DNA of 64,000 nt. Origin: Armatimonadota bacterium. Its GTDB lineage: Bacteria; Armatimonadota; Armatimonadia; Armatimonadales; Armatimonadaceae. Below the pieces are notes generated by a model. It was given only the letters and a program-made list of their open reading frames with translations, had not been told where the DNA came from and did not search any database. The translations under genes and the position numbers were made by a program. The DNA lies in the NCBI GenBank assembly GCA_026392155.1, contig JAPLCP010000054.1, forward strand, positions 1 through 64,000, read 5' to 3'. Below, in pieces: positions 9,230-17,724 of this stretch; within the stretch, counting starts at the first letter, position 1; the number at the start of each line of letters is the position of its first letter.

Positions 9230-9708
9230 CGCCGAAGCTGCTTGAGGGTCTGGAGCGCGATACGGGCGATCTTACCGAGCGGGGCAAGCCGAACCAAAAC
9301 GGGGGGGAGCAGTCCGAGTCTCTGCGCCATGGAGACAGGCAGCTTCTTTTTCGATGCCAGCTTTTTGCCTACGGGCCGCTGGCGGTACGCCGCAAGAAAT
9401 CCCGCGGCTTGCTTGAGATGGCGAGGCTCGATCCACATCCCTTGGGGAGGCTCGCTCACTCGCAGCCTCCTGCGGATGGTTCTGGTGCGAGAGACGAGCG
9501 AGATTATCTGAACTTTAAGCCGTGCAACAAGCTCCGTACTGCGCGTCGCCAGGAGCTTACCGGCCTCCGTCAGCGGGATAATTTGGTTCTGGAGCTGTGT
9601 AATAGGGCCTTTTTTGATCTTCCAGGCAGCCCCTGCCACGCAAAACCAGCCCACAAGCTGTGCGATAAAGACCGCCACCACAATGAGATCCAAAACGCTC
9701 CACGTCAT
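9226..9708 (-). CDS. Hypothetical single-span membrane protein
   Basis: A 160-residue protein with one N-terminal hydrophobic span (residues about 5-28, LDLIVVAVFIAQLVGWFCVA) and then a strongly basic, helical remainder (LVSRTRTIRRRLRVSEPP; GKKLASKKKLP). It resembles small DUF948/DUF1049-like anchored proteins in outline but was not recognised. The ATG at 9708 follows a -10-like TACACT by seven bases. It is convergent with metF and divergent from mreB. The basic body suggests a membrane-bound protein touching phospholipid heads or nucleic acid. Confidence 0.7.
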   Translation of the reverse strand: MTWSVLDLIVVAVFIAQLVGWFCVAGAAWKIKKGPITQLQNQIIPLTEAGKLLATRSTELVARLKVQIISLVSRTRTIRRRLRVSEPPQGMWIEPRHLKQAAGFLAAYRQRPVGKKLASKKKLPVSMAQRLGLLPPVLVRLAPLGKIARIALQTLKQLRR

Positions 9709-9715
9709 AGGGATC

Positions 9716-9721
9716 AGTGTA
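9716..9721 (-). promoter_or_regulatory. -10-like box seven bases before a start codon
   Basis: TACACT on the minus strand ends seven bases before the ATG at 9708; no convincing -35 was seen. Confidence 0.4.
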
Positions 9722-9799
9722 CCGTGCCGTGGCTGCTTTGTTCTAGTGACACTGGCAGGAATAGAGGGATCTGGAAACGGAAACGTGACGGAGACATGA

Positions 9800-9805
9800 T
9801 ATAAT
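9800..9805 (+). promoter_or_regulatory. Candidate -10 box of the mreBCD operon
   Basis: TATAAT about 85 bases before the mreB start. No good -35 is visible. This is one of the few first-in-operon genes here with a long predicted leader. Confidence 0.4.
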
Positions 9806-9857
9806 TCCCCCTAGCGTCTCGTCCCGTAGCGTCTTTCTGCAATGCCAGAGAGAGTGA

Positions 9858-10934
<1,077 letters not shown>

Positions 10935-10958
10935 CTCCAAGGTAAAGGGAGGTAGGCT

Positions 10959-11852
10959 ATGGGGCAGAAACGGCTGAGAGGGGGCTGGAACCCCCGCGTT
11001 GAGCGGCGTGGTCTGAAGATCGCCCGAGGCACTGTCGTCGGTATGCTCGTTGTCGGCGCAGTAGGGTTGGGAGTTATCAATAACCGCCTTACTTCCCAGG
11101 GTAAGCCCAATCCCATTATTAGCGGCACCCAGACGATCGTCCTGCCTGCGCAGGTTGTCGCAGCACGGACAAAGCAAGGGGGCTCCTCGACGTGGCATGG
11201 TTGGTTTGGGGGTGTCGCACTAGAGCGGGAGAACCAGGCATTGGCGCAAAAAGTCTCCGCTCTTGCTCTTGAAGTGGAGAAGCGGAAAGCGGTTGAGGCG
11301 GAGAATATCCGCCTTCGTGGTTTATTGGACATTGTCGCTACCAAGAATCCCAAGCCACAAGTTGCGGAAGTCGTGGCCTGGCTTCCTTCGCCTCTCGAGC
11401 AGACTGTGATTATTGCTCTGGGAACACGCCAAGGTCTCCACCGTGATCAAGTCGTACGAACGGCTGAAGGGCTTTTGGGAAAGATCATCGAAGTCGGGCC
11501 ACTGAGCGCAAAAGTCCGCCTCCTGACCGACCCAGACTCGGGTGTGGGAGCGGTCGTAGGCGCAGGGAAAGCCTTCGGGATTCTAAAGGGCATCGAAGAG
11601 GGTGATGGTAAGCTGAAGCGGCGCTACAGCATTGATCTGGTACATCTGGATAAAACGGCAGATATCAAGCCCGGCGATACGGTTGCTACCTCGGGGCAAG
11701 GCGGGGTTTTTCCTCCAGGGATTCCGATTGGGGTTGTCGAGTCGGTACATGAGGATCAGACACATCTCGTCAAAATTGCCCGTATTCGTCCCCATGCCCC
11801 ACAGCCGGGGATGGTACGTGAGGTGCTTGTGCTGGCGGCACCGCGGCCATGA
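10959..11852 (+). CDS. mreC: Rod-shape determining protein MreC
   Basis: A 297-residue protein with a short basic cytoplasmic N-terminus, one membrane span (GTVVGMLVVGAVGLGVINNR), a periplasmic coiled coil (EKVSALALEVEKRKAVEAEN region) and two beta barrels. Conserved MreC segments are visible: DQVVRTAEGLLGKIIEVGP, LLTDPDSGVGAVV and GDTVATSGQGGVFPPGIPIG. It links MreB to RodA and PBP2. The ATG at 10959 follows AAGGGAGG. It overlaps mreD by four bases (ATGA). Confidence 0.93.
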   Translation: MGQKRLRGGWNPRVERRGLKIARGTVVGMLVVGAVGLGVINNRLTSQGKPNPIISGTQTIVLPAQVVAARTKQGGSSTWHGWFGGVALERENQALAQKVSALALEVEKRKAVEAENIRLRGLLDIVATKNPKPQVAEVVAWLPSPLEQTVIIALGTRQGLHRDQVVRTAEGLLGKIIEVGPLSAKVRLLTDPDSGVGAVVGAGKAFGILKGIEEGDGKLKRRYSIDLVHLDKTADIKPGDTVATSGQGGVFPPGIPIGVVESVHEDQTHLVKIARIRPHAPQPGMVREVLVLAAPRP

Positions 11853-12361
11853 GCCGAGGGACTTTGGGGGGCACCGCTGAGAGAGAGATCTCTTGGCGTG
11901 CCCTCATACTCTATCTGATCTTATTAGCGGCTGGGATTGGCCTTCAGTCGTCGGTGGCGGTTCATCTGACGTTCTTGGGCGCTCAGCCGGACTTTTTACT
12001 CACACTGGCCCTCTGTGTCGCACTGCTCACCGAAGCCTTGATTGGAGCGGGTGCAGGCTTTATCTCCGGCTTGGTGACTGCCGCCATTGCGGGGCCAACA
12101 CTGGGAACGTTTTTAATCACGCGAATCGTCGCCGCATGGGCAGTGGGTGCTCTACGGCGACGATTTGTCCGAGTCGGTGTGGGAGTGACTCTCTTGGGTG
12201 TGGGTGCAGGAAGTGTCCTGTCCGGGGTGCTCTACGGCTTCTCTAACCCGCGCATTGGCCTGGCCCACTGGCTCTCACTTACTTTTGTGGGAGCTCTGCT
12301 CAATCTCTTAATCGCTCTGCCCGTAGCAGTCCTAGCACGCTGGAAAACCGTTCGCCTGTGA
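11849..12361 (+). CDS. mreD: Rod-shape determining protein MreD
   Basis: A 170-residue very hydrophobic protein with about five predicted spans, for example LILYLILLAAGIGLQSSVAV and a charged loop LRRRFVRVG. It has the MreD-like start (export of lipid-linked wall precursors is not its role; it is a scaffold with MreC). ATG 11849 overlaps the mreC TGA. Identification rests on position and topology, since MreD sequences are poorly conserved. It ends the operon; a dyad at 12382-12425 follows. Confidence 0.85.
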   Translation: MSRGTLGGTAEREISWRALILYLILLAAGIGLQSSVAVHLTFLGAQPDFLLTLALCVALLTEALIGAGAGFISGLVTAAIAGPTLGTFLITRIVAAWAVGALRRRFVRVGVGVTLLGVGAGSVLSGVLYGFSNPRIGLAHWLSLTFVGALLNLLIALPVAVLARWKTVRL

Positions 12362-12381
12362 GTTGAACGGGTTCATGTTTT

Positions 12382-12425
12382 GAAGTAAAACGCATAATCG
12401 TTATCGGAAAGATTCGCTTTACTTC
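12382..12425. promoter_or_regulatory. Dyad between mreD and sdhC
   Basis: GAAGTAAAACG (12382-12392) pairs with CGCTTTACTTC (12415-12425), 10 of 11 positions, around a loop that contains a smaller ATAA/TTAT dyad. There is no T-run. It overlaps where the -35 of sdhC should be, so it could be an operator for sdhCAB or a weak terminator for mreBCD. Confidence 0.4.
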
Positions 12426-12441
12426 TGACTGGTTGGTCGCC

Positions 12442-12447
12442 TATAAT
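12442..12447 (+). promoter_or_regulatory. -10 box six bases before sdhC (leaderless type)
   Basis: A consensus TATAAT, six bases, then ATG at 12454. This decides the sdhC start against the in-frame upstream alternative at 12433, which would overlap the -10 box. Confidence 0.65.
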
Positions 12448-12453
12448 AGAGCC

Positions 12454-13233
12454 ATGGCAACAACAACCATTGAACGTGGGCAGCCAGGAAGCAAGTCATT
12501 TTTTAAAGACAGCTACCTTCTGCATAAGCTTCACTCTCTTTCCGGAGTGATTCCTATCGGGGCGTTTTTGATCTTTCACCTGACGATCAACTCCTATAGC
12601 CTTCGTGGTGACGGCGAGGCAGCCTTCAATACGGCGGTGAAAGCGATTGGCTACGCGCCTTTTGTGATCCTGCTGGAGCTGGGCGCGATTATGTTGCCTA
12701 TACTTTTTCATGCGATCTACGGCTTGATGATCGTCGCCGAAATGCCGGGGCCTGGTGGCAACATAGCGCACTATGGCTACGGACGAAATTGGCTCTATAC
12801 GTTTCAGCGGTGGTCAGGTGTACTCGCGGTTGTCTATATTTGCTACCACATCTACGACACTACGGTGCTGAAGTACACCTGGGAGCTTACGGCAGGTGAG
12901 GCGGGCAAAGAGCTAGGCTTCCAGTCCATCAGCTACCGCGCGATGGCATGGCGCTTTGCCGATCCTCTCTACCTGGCGTTTTACTTGTTAGGAATCGCCT
13001 CCGCGTGTCTGCATCTGGGCAATGGCGTGCTGAACTTTGCAATCCGCTGGGGCCTGGCCATTGGCAAGGAGGCGCAGAAAGTCATTGCTATCCTCGGCTG
13101 GGGGCTGGGAATCGCTCTGACACTTCTGGGCTCGGCAGTGGCGATTAATTTCTCCGTAAAGGGTCACGCCGACCGTCAGGCACAGCCTGACCACAAGGCT
13201 TTCGTTAAGATGTTGGTTCAGGAGGCTAAGTAA
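12454..13233 (+). CDS. sdhC: Succinate dehydrogenase cytochrome b558 subunit
   Basis: A 259-residue membrane subunit with five predicted helices, the fused single-subunit type B form found in Bacillus and Bacteroidetes. Likely haem ligands are histidines in LLHKLHSLSGVIPIGAFLIF, ILFHAIYGLM, CYHIYDT and CLHLGNGV. It anchors SdhA and SdhB to the membrane and passes electrons from succinate to menaquinone. It starts the sdhCAB operon; sdhA begins five bases downstream. The start at 12454 (MATTTIERGQPG) is fixed by the -10 box just before it. Confidence 0.93.
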   Translation: MATTTIERGQPGSKSFFKDSYLLHKLHSLSGVIPIGAFLIFHLTINSYSLRGDGEAAFNTAVKAIGYAPFVILLELGAIMLPILFHAIYGLMIVAEMPGPGGNIAHYGYGRNWLYTFQRWSGVLAVVYICYHIYDTTVLKYTWELTAGEAGKELGFQSISYRAMAWRFADPLYLAFYLLGIASACLHLGNGVLNFAIRWGLAIGKEAQKVIAILGWGLGIALTLLGSAVAINFSVKGHADRQAQPDHKAFVKMLVQEAK

Positions 13234-13238
13234 TAACT

Positions 13239-15062
13239 ATGGCAGGATCTACAAAAGCAAGAGTGATCGTGGTGGGTGGCGGCCTTGCCGGGCTCATGAC
13301 CACGGTGAAGATCGCCGAGGCAGGGGGCAGCGTGGATCTGTTCTCGCTCGTGCCAGTCAAGCGTAGTCATAGCGTCTGTGCACAGGGGGGAATTAACGGC
13401 GCGGTAAACACCAAAGGCGAAAATGATAGCCCAGCACTGCACATTGACGACACCTGCTACGGTGGAGACTTTCTCGCCAACCAGACACTGATCAAGAATA
13501 TGTGTGATGCGGCCCCAGGAATTATCAATCTCCTGGACCGTATGGGGGTGATGTTTAACCGAACACACGAAGGCCTCCTAGACTTTCGGCGATTTGGAGG
13601 AACTCTTAAGCACCGCACGGCCTACGCTGGAGCCACGACGGGGCAGCAGTTACTCTATGCACTAGACGAGCAGACTCGCCGCGCTGAGGTCGAGGGCAAA
13701 GTCAATAAGTTCGAGTTCTGGGAGTTTCTTGGAATTGTACGTGACCAGGGCGGTGCCGGAAAGTGCATTGGGATCGTCGCGCAGGATCTTCGGAGCATGG
13801 AGATCAAGGCGTTCCATGCCGACGCGGTGGTGCTGGCGACGGGTGGTCCCGGCATGGTCTATGGCAAGTCTACCAACTCGGTGATCAATACGGGGACGGC
13901 AGCGGGGGCGATTTTCCAGCAGGGCGTGCACTATGCCAATGGCGAGTTCGTGCAAGTCCACCCCACCGCAGTGCCCGGAGAAGACAAGCTGCGCCTGATT
14001 TCTGAGTCCGTTCGCGGTGAGGGCGGGCGGGTCTGGGTTCCCAAAATGCCCGGTGATCCGCGTCCTGGTCAGGACATCCCTGAGAGCGAGCGGGACTATT
14101 TTTTAGAGGTTAAGTACCCCAAGTACGGCAACTTAGTGCCACGTGATATTGCGACCCGCGAGATCTTCGCCAAGTGCGTAGACGATAAGATGGGCGTCTA
14201 TGGCGAGAACCAGGTCTATCTGGACGTGACACATATTGACCGTAAGAAGCTCGATGAGAAGCTACGTGGTGTGTTGGAGATCTACGAGAAGTTTGTCGGA
14301 GACGATCCGCGAGATGTCCCGATGCGTATCTTCCCTGCCGTGCACTACTCGATGGGGGGTATCTGGGTCAATGACGGCACCGATCCTGGCACGACGCCCT
14401 ACCATCAGACCAATGTCGAAGGGCTCTTTGCCGTGGGTGAGTGCGACTACCAGTACCACGGTGCGAACCGACTGGGAGCCAACTCGTTGCTCTCTTGTCT
14501 GACAAGTGGGCAGATCACAGGCCCTGCCGTGGTGAGCTATGTAGAGGGTCTTCGCAAGCACGTGGATGGCACCGAAGCGGAGCTGGGCGCACAAGAGCGG
14601 TCTCGCGTGGAACAATACGAACGCATTAAGACAATGAGTGGCACTGAGAATCCCTTCCTGCTTTGGCGTGAGTTGGGGACTATCATGACGGAAAATATGA
14701 CGGTGGTGCGCTACAACAAACGCCTTGAGCACACCATAGAGAAGCTCAACGAACTGGAGGAGCGATATGAAAATATCGGGATCTCGGACGTGGGGCAGTG
14801 GTCAAATCAAGTAATTCCCTTCACTCGTCAGCTTAAGAATATGCTCGTTCTCGGCAAGATCATGACCAAGGGAGCGCTCCTGCGCAACGAGAGTCGTGGT
14901 GCACACTACAAGCCCGACTTCGCTCAGCGCGACGATGAAAACTGGCAGAAAACAACTGTCGCAGAGTTCAATCCTGCTAACCCCTGTGATCCTAAGATCA
15001 CTCACGAAGCGATTGATTTGTCACAGGTGAAGCCTCGCCTTCGCAACTACACGTCGAACTAA
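13239..15062 (+). CDS. sdhA: Succinate dehydrogenase flavoprotein subunit
   Basis: A 607-residue flavoprotein. The N-terminal dinucleotide-binding site VIVVGGGLAGLMTTVKIAEA, the FAD attachment motif SHSVCAQGGINGA (with its flavin-linking His just before SVCAQGG), the active-site segment HPTAVPG and the C-terminal GANRLGANSLLSCL are all present. It oxidises succinate to fumarate on the cytoplasmic side. The length and the insert pattern fit the type B, menaquinone-linked enzymes that go with a single five-helix SdhC. It is the second gene of the operon. Confidence 0.96.
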   Translation: MAGSTKARVIVVGGGLAGLMTTVKIAEAGGSVDLFSLVPVKRSHSVCAQGGINGAVNTKGENDSPALHIDDTCYGGDFLANQTLIKNMCDAAPGIINLLDRMGVMFNRTHEGLLDFRRFGGTLKHRTAYAGATTGQQLLYALDEQTRRAEVEGKVNKFEFWEFLGIVRDQGGAGKCIGIVAQDLRSMEIKAFHADAVVLATGGPGMVYGKSTNSVINTGTAAGAIFQQGVHYANGEFVQVHPTAVPGEDKLRLISESVRGEGGRVWVPKMPGDPRPGQDIPESERDYFLEVKYPKYGNLVPRDIATREIFAKCVDDKMGVYGENQVYLDVTHIDRKKLDEKLRGVLEIYEKFVGDDPRDVPMRIFPAVHYSMGGIWVNDGTDPGTTPYHQTNVEGLFAVGECDYQYHGANRLGANSLLSCLTSGQITGPAVVSYVEGLRKHVDGTEAELGAQERSRVEQYERIKTMSGTENPFLLWRELGTIMTENMTVVRYNKRLEHTIEKLNELEERYENIGISDVGQWSNQVIPFTRQLKNMLVLGKIMTKGALLRNESRGAHYKPDFAQRDDENWQKTTVAEFNPANPCDPKITHEAIDLSQVKPRLRNYTSN

Positions 15063-15122
15063 CCTCACCCCGCCGCTAAGTCGGCCACCCTCTACGGCAA
15101 GCGAAGAGGGAAAGAGAAAAAT

Positions 15123-15890
15123 ATGTCTGAAGTTATTATTCAAGTCACTGTTTTGCGGCAAAAAGACCCTGACTCGGCCCCCTATGAGGAAATTTTTGAT
15201 GTTCCCTATAAGCCACGTATGAATGTCATCTCGGTTCTGATGGAGATTCAGGCTAATCCCATTAATACTAAAGGTGAGCGTGTGGCACCTGTGGCATGGG
15301 ATCAGGCCTGTCTTGAAGAGGTCTGTGGCTCCTGTACGCTCCGAGTCAACGGTAGGGTTCGCCAAGCGTGCTCTGCACTCATTGACCAAGTAGCACCTCT
15401 TCAGGGAAATACTCGCCGTCTGCATCTCGCCCCGATGAGTAAGTTCCCTAAAGTGCGAGATTTGGTTGTGGATCGCTCGATGATGTTTGAAAATCTTAAA
15501 AAAGTTCAGGCATGGATTCCCATTGATGGCACCTATGATCTGGGCCCTGGCCAGCGTATGTCGGCCAAAGAGCAACAGCTTGCGTATCACTTCTCGCAGT
15601 GCATGAGCTGCGGCTGCTGCGTGGAGGCATGTCCACAGGTCAGTGAGAAGTCCAACTTTATTGGCCCTGCAGCGCTTGGTCAAGTCCGGCTCTTCAACTC
15701 CCACCCAACAGGCAAACTCAACGCAACAGACCGCCTGGATGCGATCTCCGGTGATGATGGAATTGCAAGTTGTGGCAATGCTCAGAACTGCGTTCAAGTG
15801 TGCCCCAAAGAGATCCCCCTCACCCGCGCGATTGCGGAGCTTAACCGAGACACGACGGTCTACCGTATCAAGAAGTGGCTGGGTAAGTAA
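15123..15890 (+). CDS. sdhB: Succinate dehydrogenase iron-sulfur subunit
   Basis: A 255-residue protein with three cluster sites: the 2Fe-2S motif CLEEVCGSCTLRVNGRVRQAC, split as C-x4-CGSC-x11-C, then CMSCGCCVEACP for the 4Fe-4S cluster and CGNAQNCVQVCPKEIP for the 3Fe-4S cluster. It passes electrons from the flavin of SdhA to the haem/quinone site of SdhC. It starts 60 bases after sdhA behind a purine-rich leader (AGAGGGAAAGAG). The last codons and the stop lie in a 20-bp tandem duplication, and an intrinsic terminator follows. Confidence 0.95.
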   Translation: MSEVIIQVTVLRQKDPDSAPYEEIFDVPYKPRMNVISVLMEIQANPINTKGERVAPVAWDQACLEEVCGSCTLRVNGRVRQACSALIDQVAPLQGNTRRLHLAPMSKFPKVRDLVVDRSMMFENLKKVQAWIPIDGTYDLGPGQRMSAKEQQLAYHFSQCMSCGCCVEACPQVSEKSNFIGPAALGQVRLFNSHPTGKLNATDRLDAISGDDGIASCGNAQNCVQVCPKEIPLTRAIAELNRDTTVYRIKKWLGK

Positions 15891-15920
15891 GTCTAATCCG
15901 GGATAAGTAAGTCTAATCCG
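15881..15920. repeat. 20-bp tandem duplication over the sdhB stop
   Basis: Two adjacent 20-base units (15881-15900 and 15901-15920) differ at a single base. The first contains the last two sdhB codons and its TAA, so the second is a copy of the stop region. It looks like a recent slippage duplication. Confidence 0.85.
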
Positions 15921-15924
15921 AAAG

Positions 15925-15972
15925 AGCAGCCTCGCTGGAAGCTAAGATTTCAGCGGGGCTGCTTTATTTTTT
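15925..15972. terminator. Intrinsic terminator of sdhCAB
   Basis: Stem 15925-15940 with 15948-15963 (14 of 16 positions pair) around a seven-base loop, then TTATTTTTT at 15964-15972. The convergent gene stops at 15964, so the hairpin also follows that gene directly on the minus strand. Confidence 0.85.
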
Positions 15973-17136
15973 GGGTAGCGACTGAAGAACATCTACAAGC
16001 TTGTCTATCTCAGCGAGCGTGTTGTAGTGCGCCAGCCCGATGCGAACGGCACCCTCGGTCAGGCCCAGAGTCTCCATCACGCCGACCGCGTAGTAGTTGC
16101 CGCTCCACGCACAGATTCCCGCCGCGCCTAAAGCTTCGCAGACCGCACGCGGCGTGTAGCCGGCGATATTGAAGGCAACCGTTGGGACACGCTCTGTCTT
16201 GCCGGGGCCATAGATGGTAGCACCGGAAATATCTCTCAGACCATCCAGTAAGTATGCTCCCAGTGTCGCTTCGTAGGCTTGCATCATCTCTATACCGATA
16301 CTCTCGATGTACTCCACCGCCGCCGTCACACCTGCCAGGCACTCATGGTTGAGCGTCCCTTGCTCCCAGCAATGTGGGATCGTGTTCTTGGCGGGGCGGA
16401 CTTTATGGGGGGATAGACTTTCCAGGTACTGACGCTTCCCGTAGAGCACGCCGACATGTGGCCCGAAGAACTTGTAGGCGGAGCAGGCAAGAAAATCGCA
16501 GTCGAGGGCGGTGACATCGGTGGGGCAGTGGGGGACAAACTGCACGGCGTCTACATAGACCAGCGCCCCCACGGCATGGGCGAGCCTGATGGCCTGCTTC
16601 AGATCCGGGAGAGTGCCTAGTGCGTTGGACGCCGCCGTGATCGCTAGGAGCCGCGTCCTGCCTGGCTGGAGAGCTGCCTCCAGGGCTGCCATATTGAGCT
16701 GTCCCGTTTTGGGATCGAAGGGCACGCGACGAACCACCGCCCCTACCGCCTCTAGGTCTCGCCACGGCGCGACATTGGCATCATGGTCTAAGTCGGTGAC
16801 AATGACTTCGTCGCCCGGCTGGATCGTCTGGCCAAACGATCTGGCCAGGTGAAATGTCAGCGCGGTCATGCTCTGCCCGAAGACAATCTCATACGGGTCA
16901 GGTGTCCCTAACAGGCGTGCCATCGCAGCACGTGCGGCGGCGACCGTGGCATCGGTGCGCTGGCTGGTAGCAAAGGCTCCTCCGACATTGGCGCAGCTTG
17001 TTATCCAGTAGTGCGACATGGCGTCAATCACACGCCGTGGCACTTGTGTCCCGCCAGGATTATCAAAAAAGCTCAGGTCTGGGTTTTGCGCAAGGGCGGG
17101 GAACTGGGCACGGACAGTCTCAATGGGAAAACTCAT
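15964..17136 (-). CDS. Cysteine desulfurase-like class V aminotransferase
   Basis: A 390-residue PLP enzyme from ATG 17136. It shows FFDNPGGTQVPRRVIDAM near the N-terminus, the PLP-phosphate region FGQSMTALTFHLAR, the cofactor Asp in VDAVQFVPH and the Schiff-base lysine in CSAYKFFGPHVGVLYG. The closest group is the cysteine desulfurase-like family related to SufS/CsdA, but the usual loop Cys motif (RxGHHCAxP) is not evident; instead the end reads GICAWSGNYYAVGVMETLG. Persulfide donation is therefore uncertain; it could be a lyase of another amino acid. It is divergent from the thioredoxin gene. Confidence 0.8.
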   Translation of the reverse strand: MSFPIETVRAQFPALAQNPDLSFFDNPGGTQVPRRVIDAMSHYWITSCANVGGAFATSQRTDATVAAARAAMARLLGTPDPYEIVFGQSMTALTFHLARSFGQTIQPGDEVIVTDLDHDANVAPWRDLEAVGAVVRRVPFDPKTGQLNMAALEAALQPGRTRLLAITAASNALGTLPDLKQAIRLAHAVGALVYVDAVQFVPHCPTDVTALDCDFLACSAYKFFGPHVGVLYGKRQYLESLSPHKVRPAKNTIPHCWEQGTLNHECLAGVTAAVEYIESIGIEMMQAYEATLGAYLLDGLRDISGATIYGPGKTERVPTVAFNIAGYTPRAVCEALGAAGICAWSGNYYAVGVMETLGLTEGAVRIGLAHYNTLAEIDKLVDVLQSLPKK

Positions 17137-17163
17137 GCCTGAGCGTACCTGATTTTTGGGGGA

Positions 17164-17169
17164 TATTAT
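17164..17169 (+). promoter_or_regulatory. -10 box six bases before the thioredoxin gene
   Basis: TATTAT, six bases, ATG at 17176; no Shine-Dalgarno is present. Confidence 0.55.
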
Positions 17170-17175
17170 AGAGAC

Positions 17176-17631
17176 ATGAGCACTGTTTATAAAGCCGATC
17201 CCAAAGGCGTGATCTCGGTTTGTCCTGCGTGTGGCCAGAAGAACCGCCTGCCGTATGGCCGTCTTGCGACGGAGGGCACGTGCGGGAAGTGCCAAGAAGC
17301 TCTCTCCCTGGTAAACGCGCCCGTGGATATTCCTAGCGCTGGAGTCTTTAACGCCTTGATCGCCGAGAGTGTGCTTCCTGTGCTGGTGGACTTCTGGGCA
17401 GCCTGGTGTGGCCCCTGCAAGATGGTGGCTCCTCAGCTTGCTATCGTCGCGAAGCAAGAGGCGGGCCTCTCTTTGATTGTGAAAGTCAATACGGAGGAGC
17501 TACCAGGGCTCTCCGCGCAGTACGATATTCAAGGGATTCCGGCACTCTTGCTCTTTAAAAACGGAGCCCTGGTAGCGCAACAAGCCGGGGCAATGCCAGC
17601 CGCAGCGATACGCGAATTTCTCTATCGCTAA
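17176..17631 (+). CDS. trxC: Thioredoxin 2-like protein with N-terminal zinc site
   Basis: A 151-residue protein. An N-terminal zinc-ribbon, CPACGQKNRLPYG followed by CGKCQ, precedes a thioredoxin fold with the active site FWAAWCGPCKMVAP and the cis-Pro loop DIQGIPALLLFK. This is the architecture of TrxC, a cytosolic disulfide reductase linked to oxidative stress. The spacer between the domains is short. The ATG at 17176 sits six bases behind TATTAT. A GC-rich hairpin follows the stop within eight bases. Confidence 0.9.
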   Translation: MSTVYKADPKGVISVCPACGQKNRLPYGRLATEGTCGKCQEALSLVNAPVDIPSAGVFNALIAESVLPVLVDFWAAWCGPCKMVAPQLAIVAKQEAGLSLIVKVNTEELPGLSAQYDIQGIPALLLFKNGALVAQQAGAMPAAAIREFLYR

Positions 17632-17638
17632 AAATAAA

Positions 17639-17659
17639 CCCCACGAAATTTCCGTGGGG
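17639..17659 (+). terminator. Hairpin after trxC
   Basis: CCCCACG (17639-17645) pairs with CGTGGGG (17653-17659) around a seven-base loop, just after the stop. There is no T-run downstream, so termination is likely but weak. A second dyad GGAACC/GGTTCC follows at about 17691-17707. Confidence 0.5.
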
Positions 17660-17724
17660 CTGAGCCCCTGAGAACAAGCCTCTTAAGCCGGAACCCTCGT
17701 GGTTCCGCATACTTTTGTAATCTG

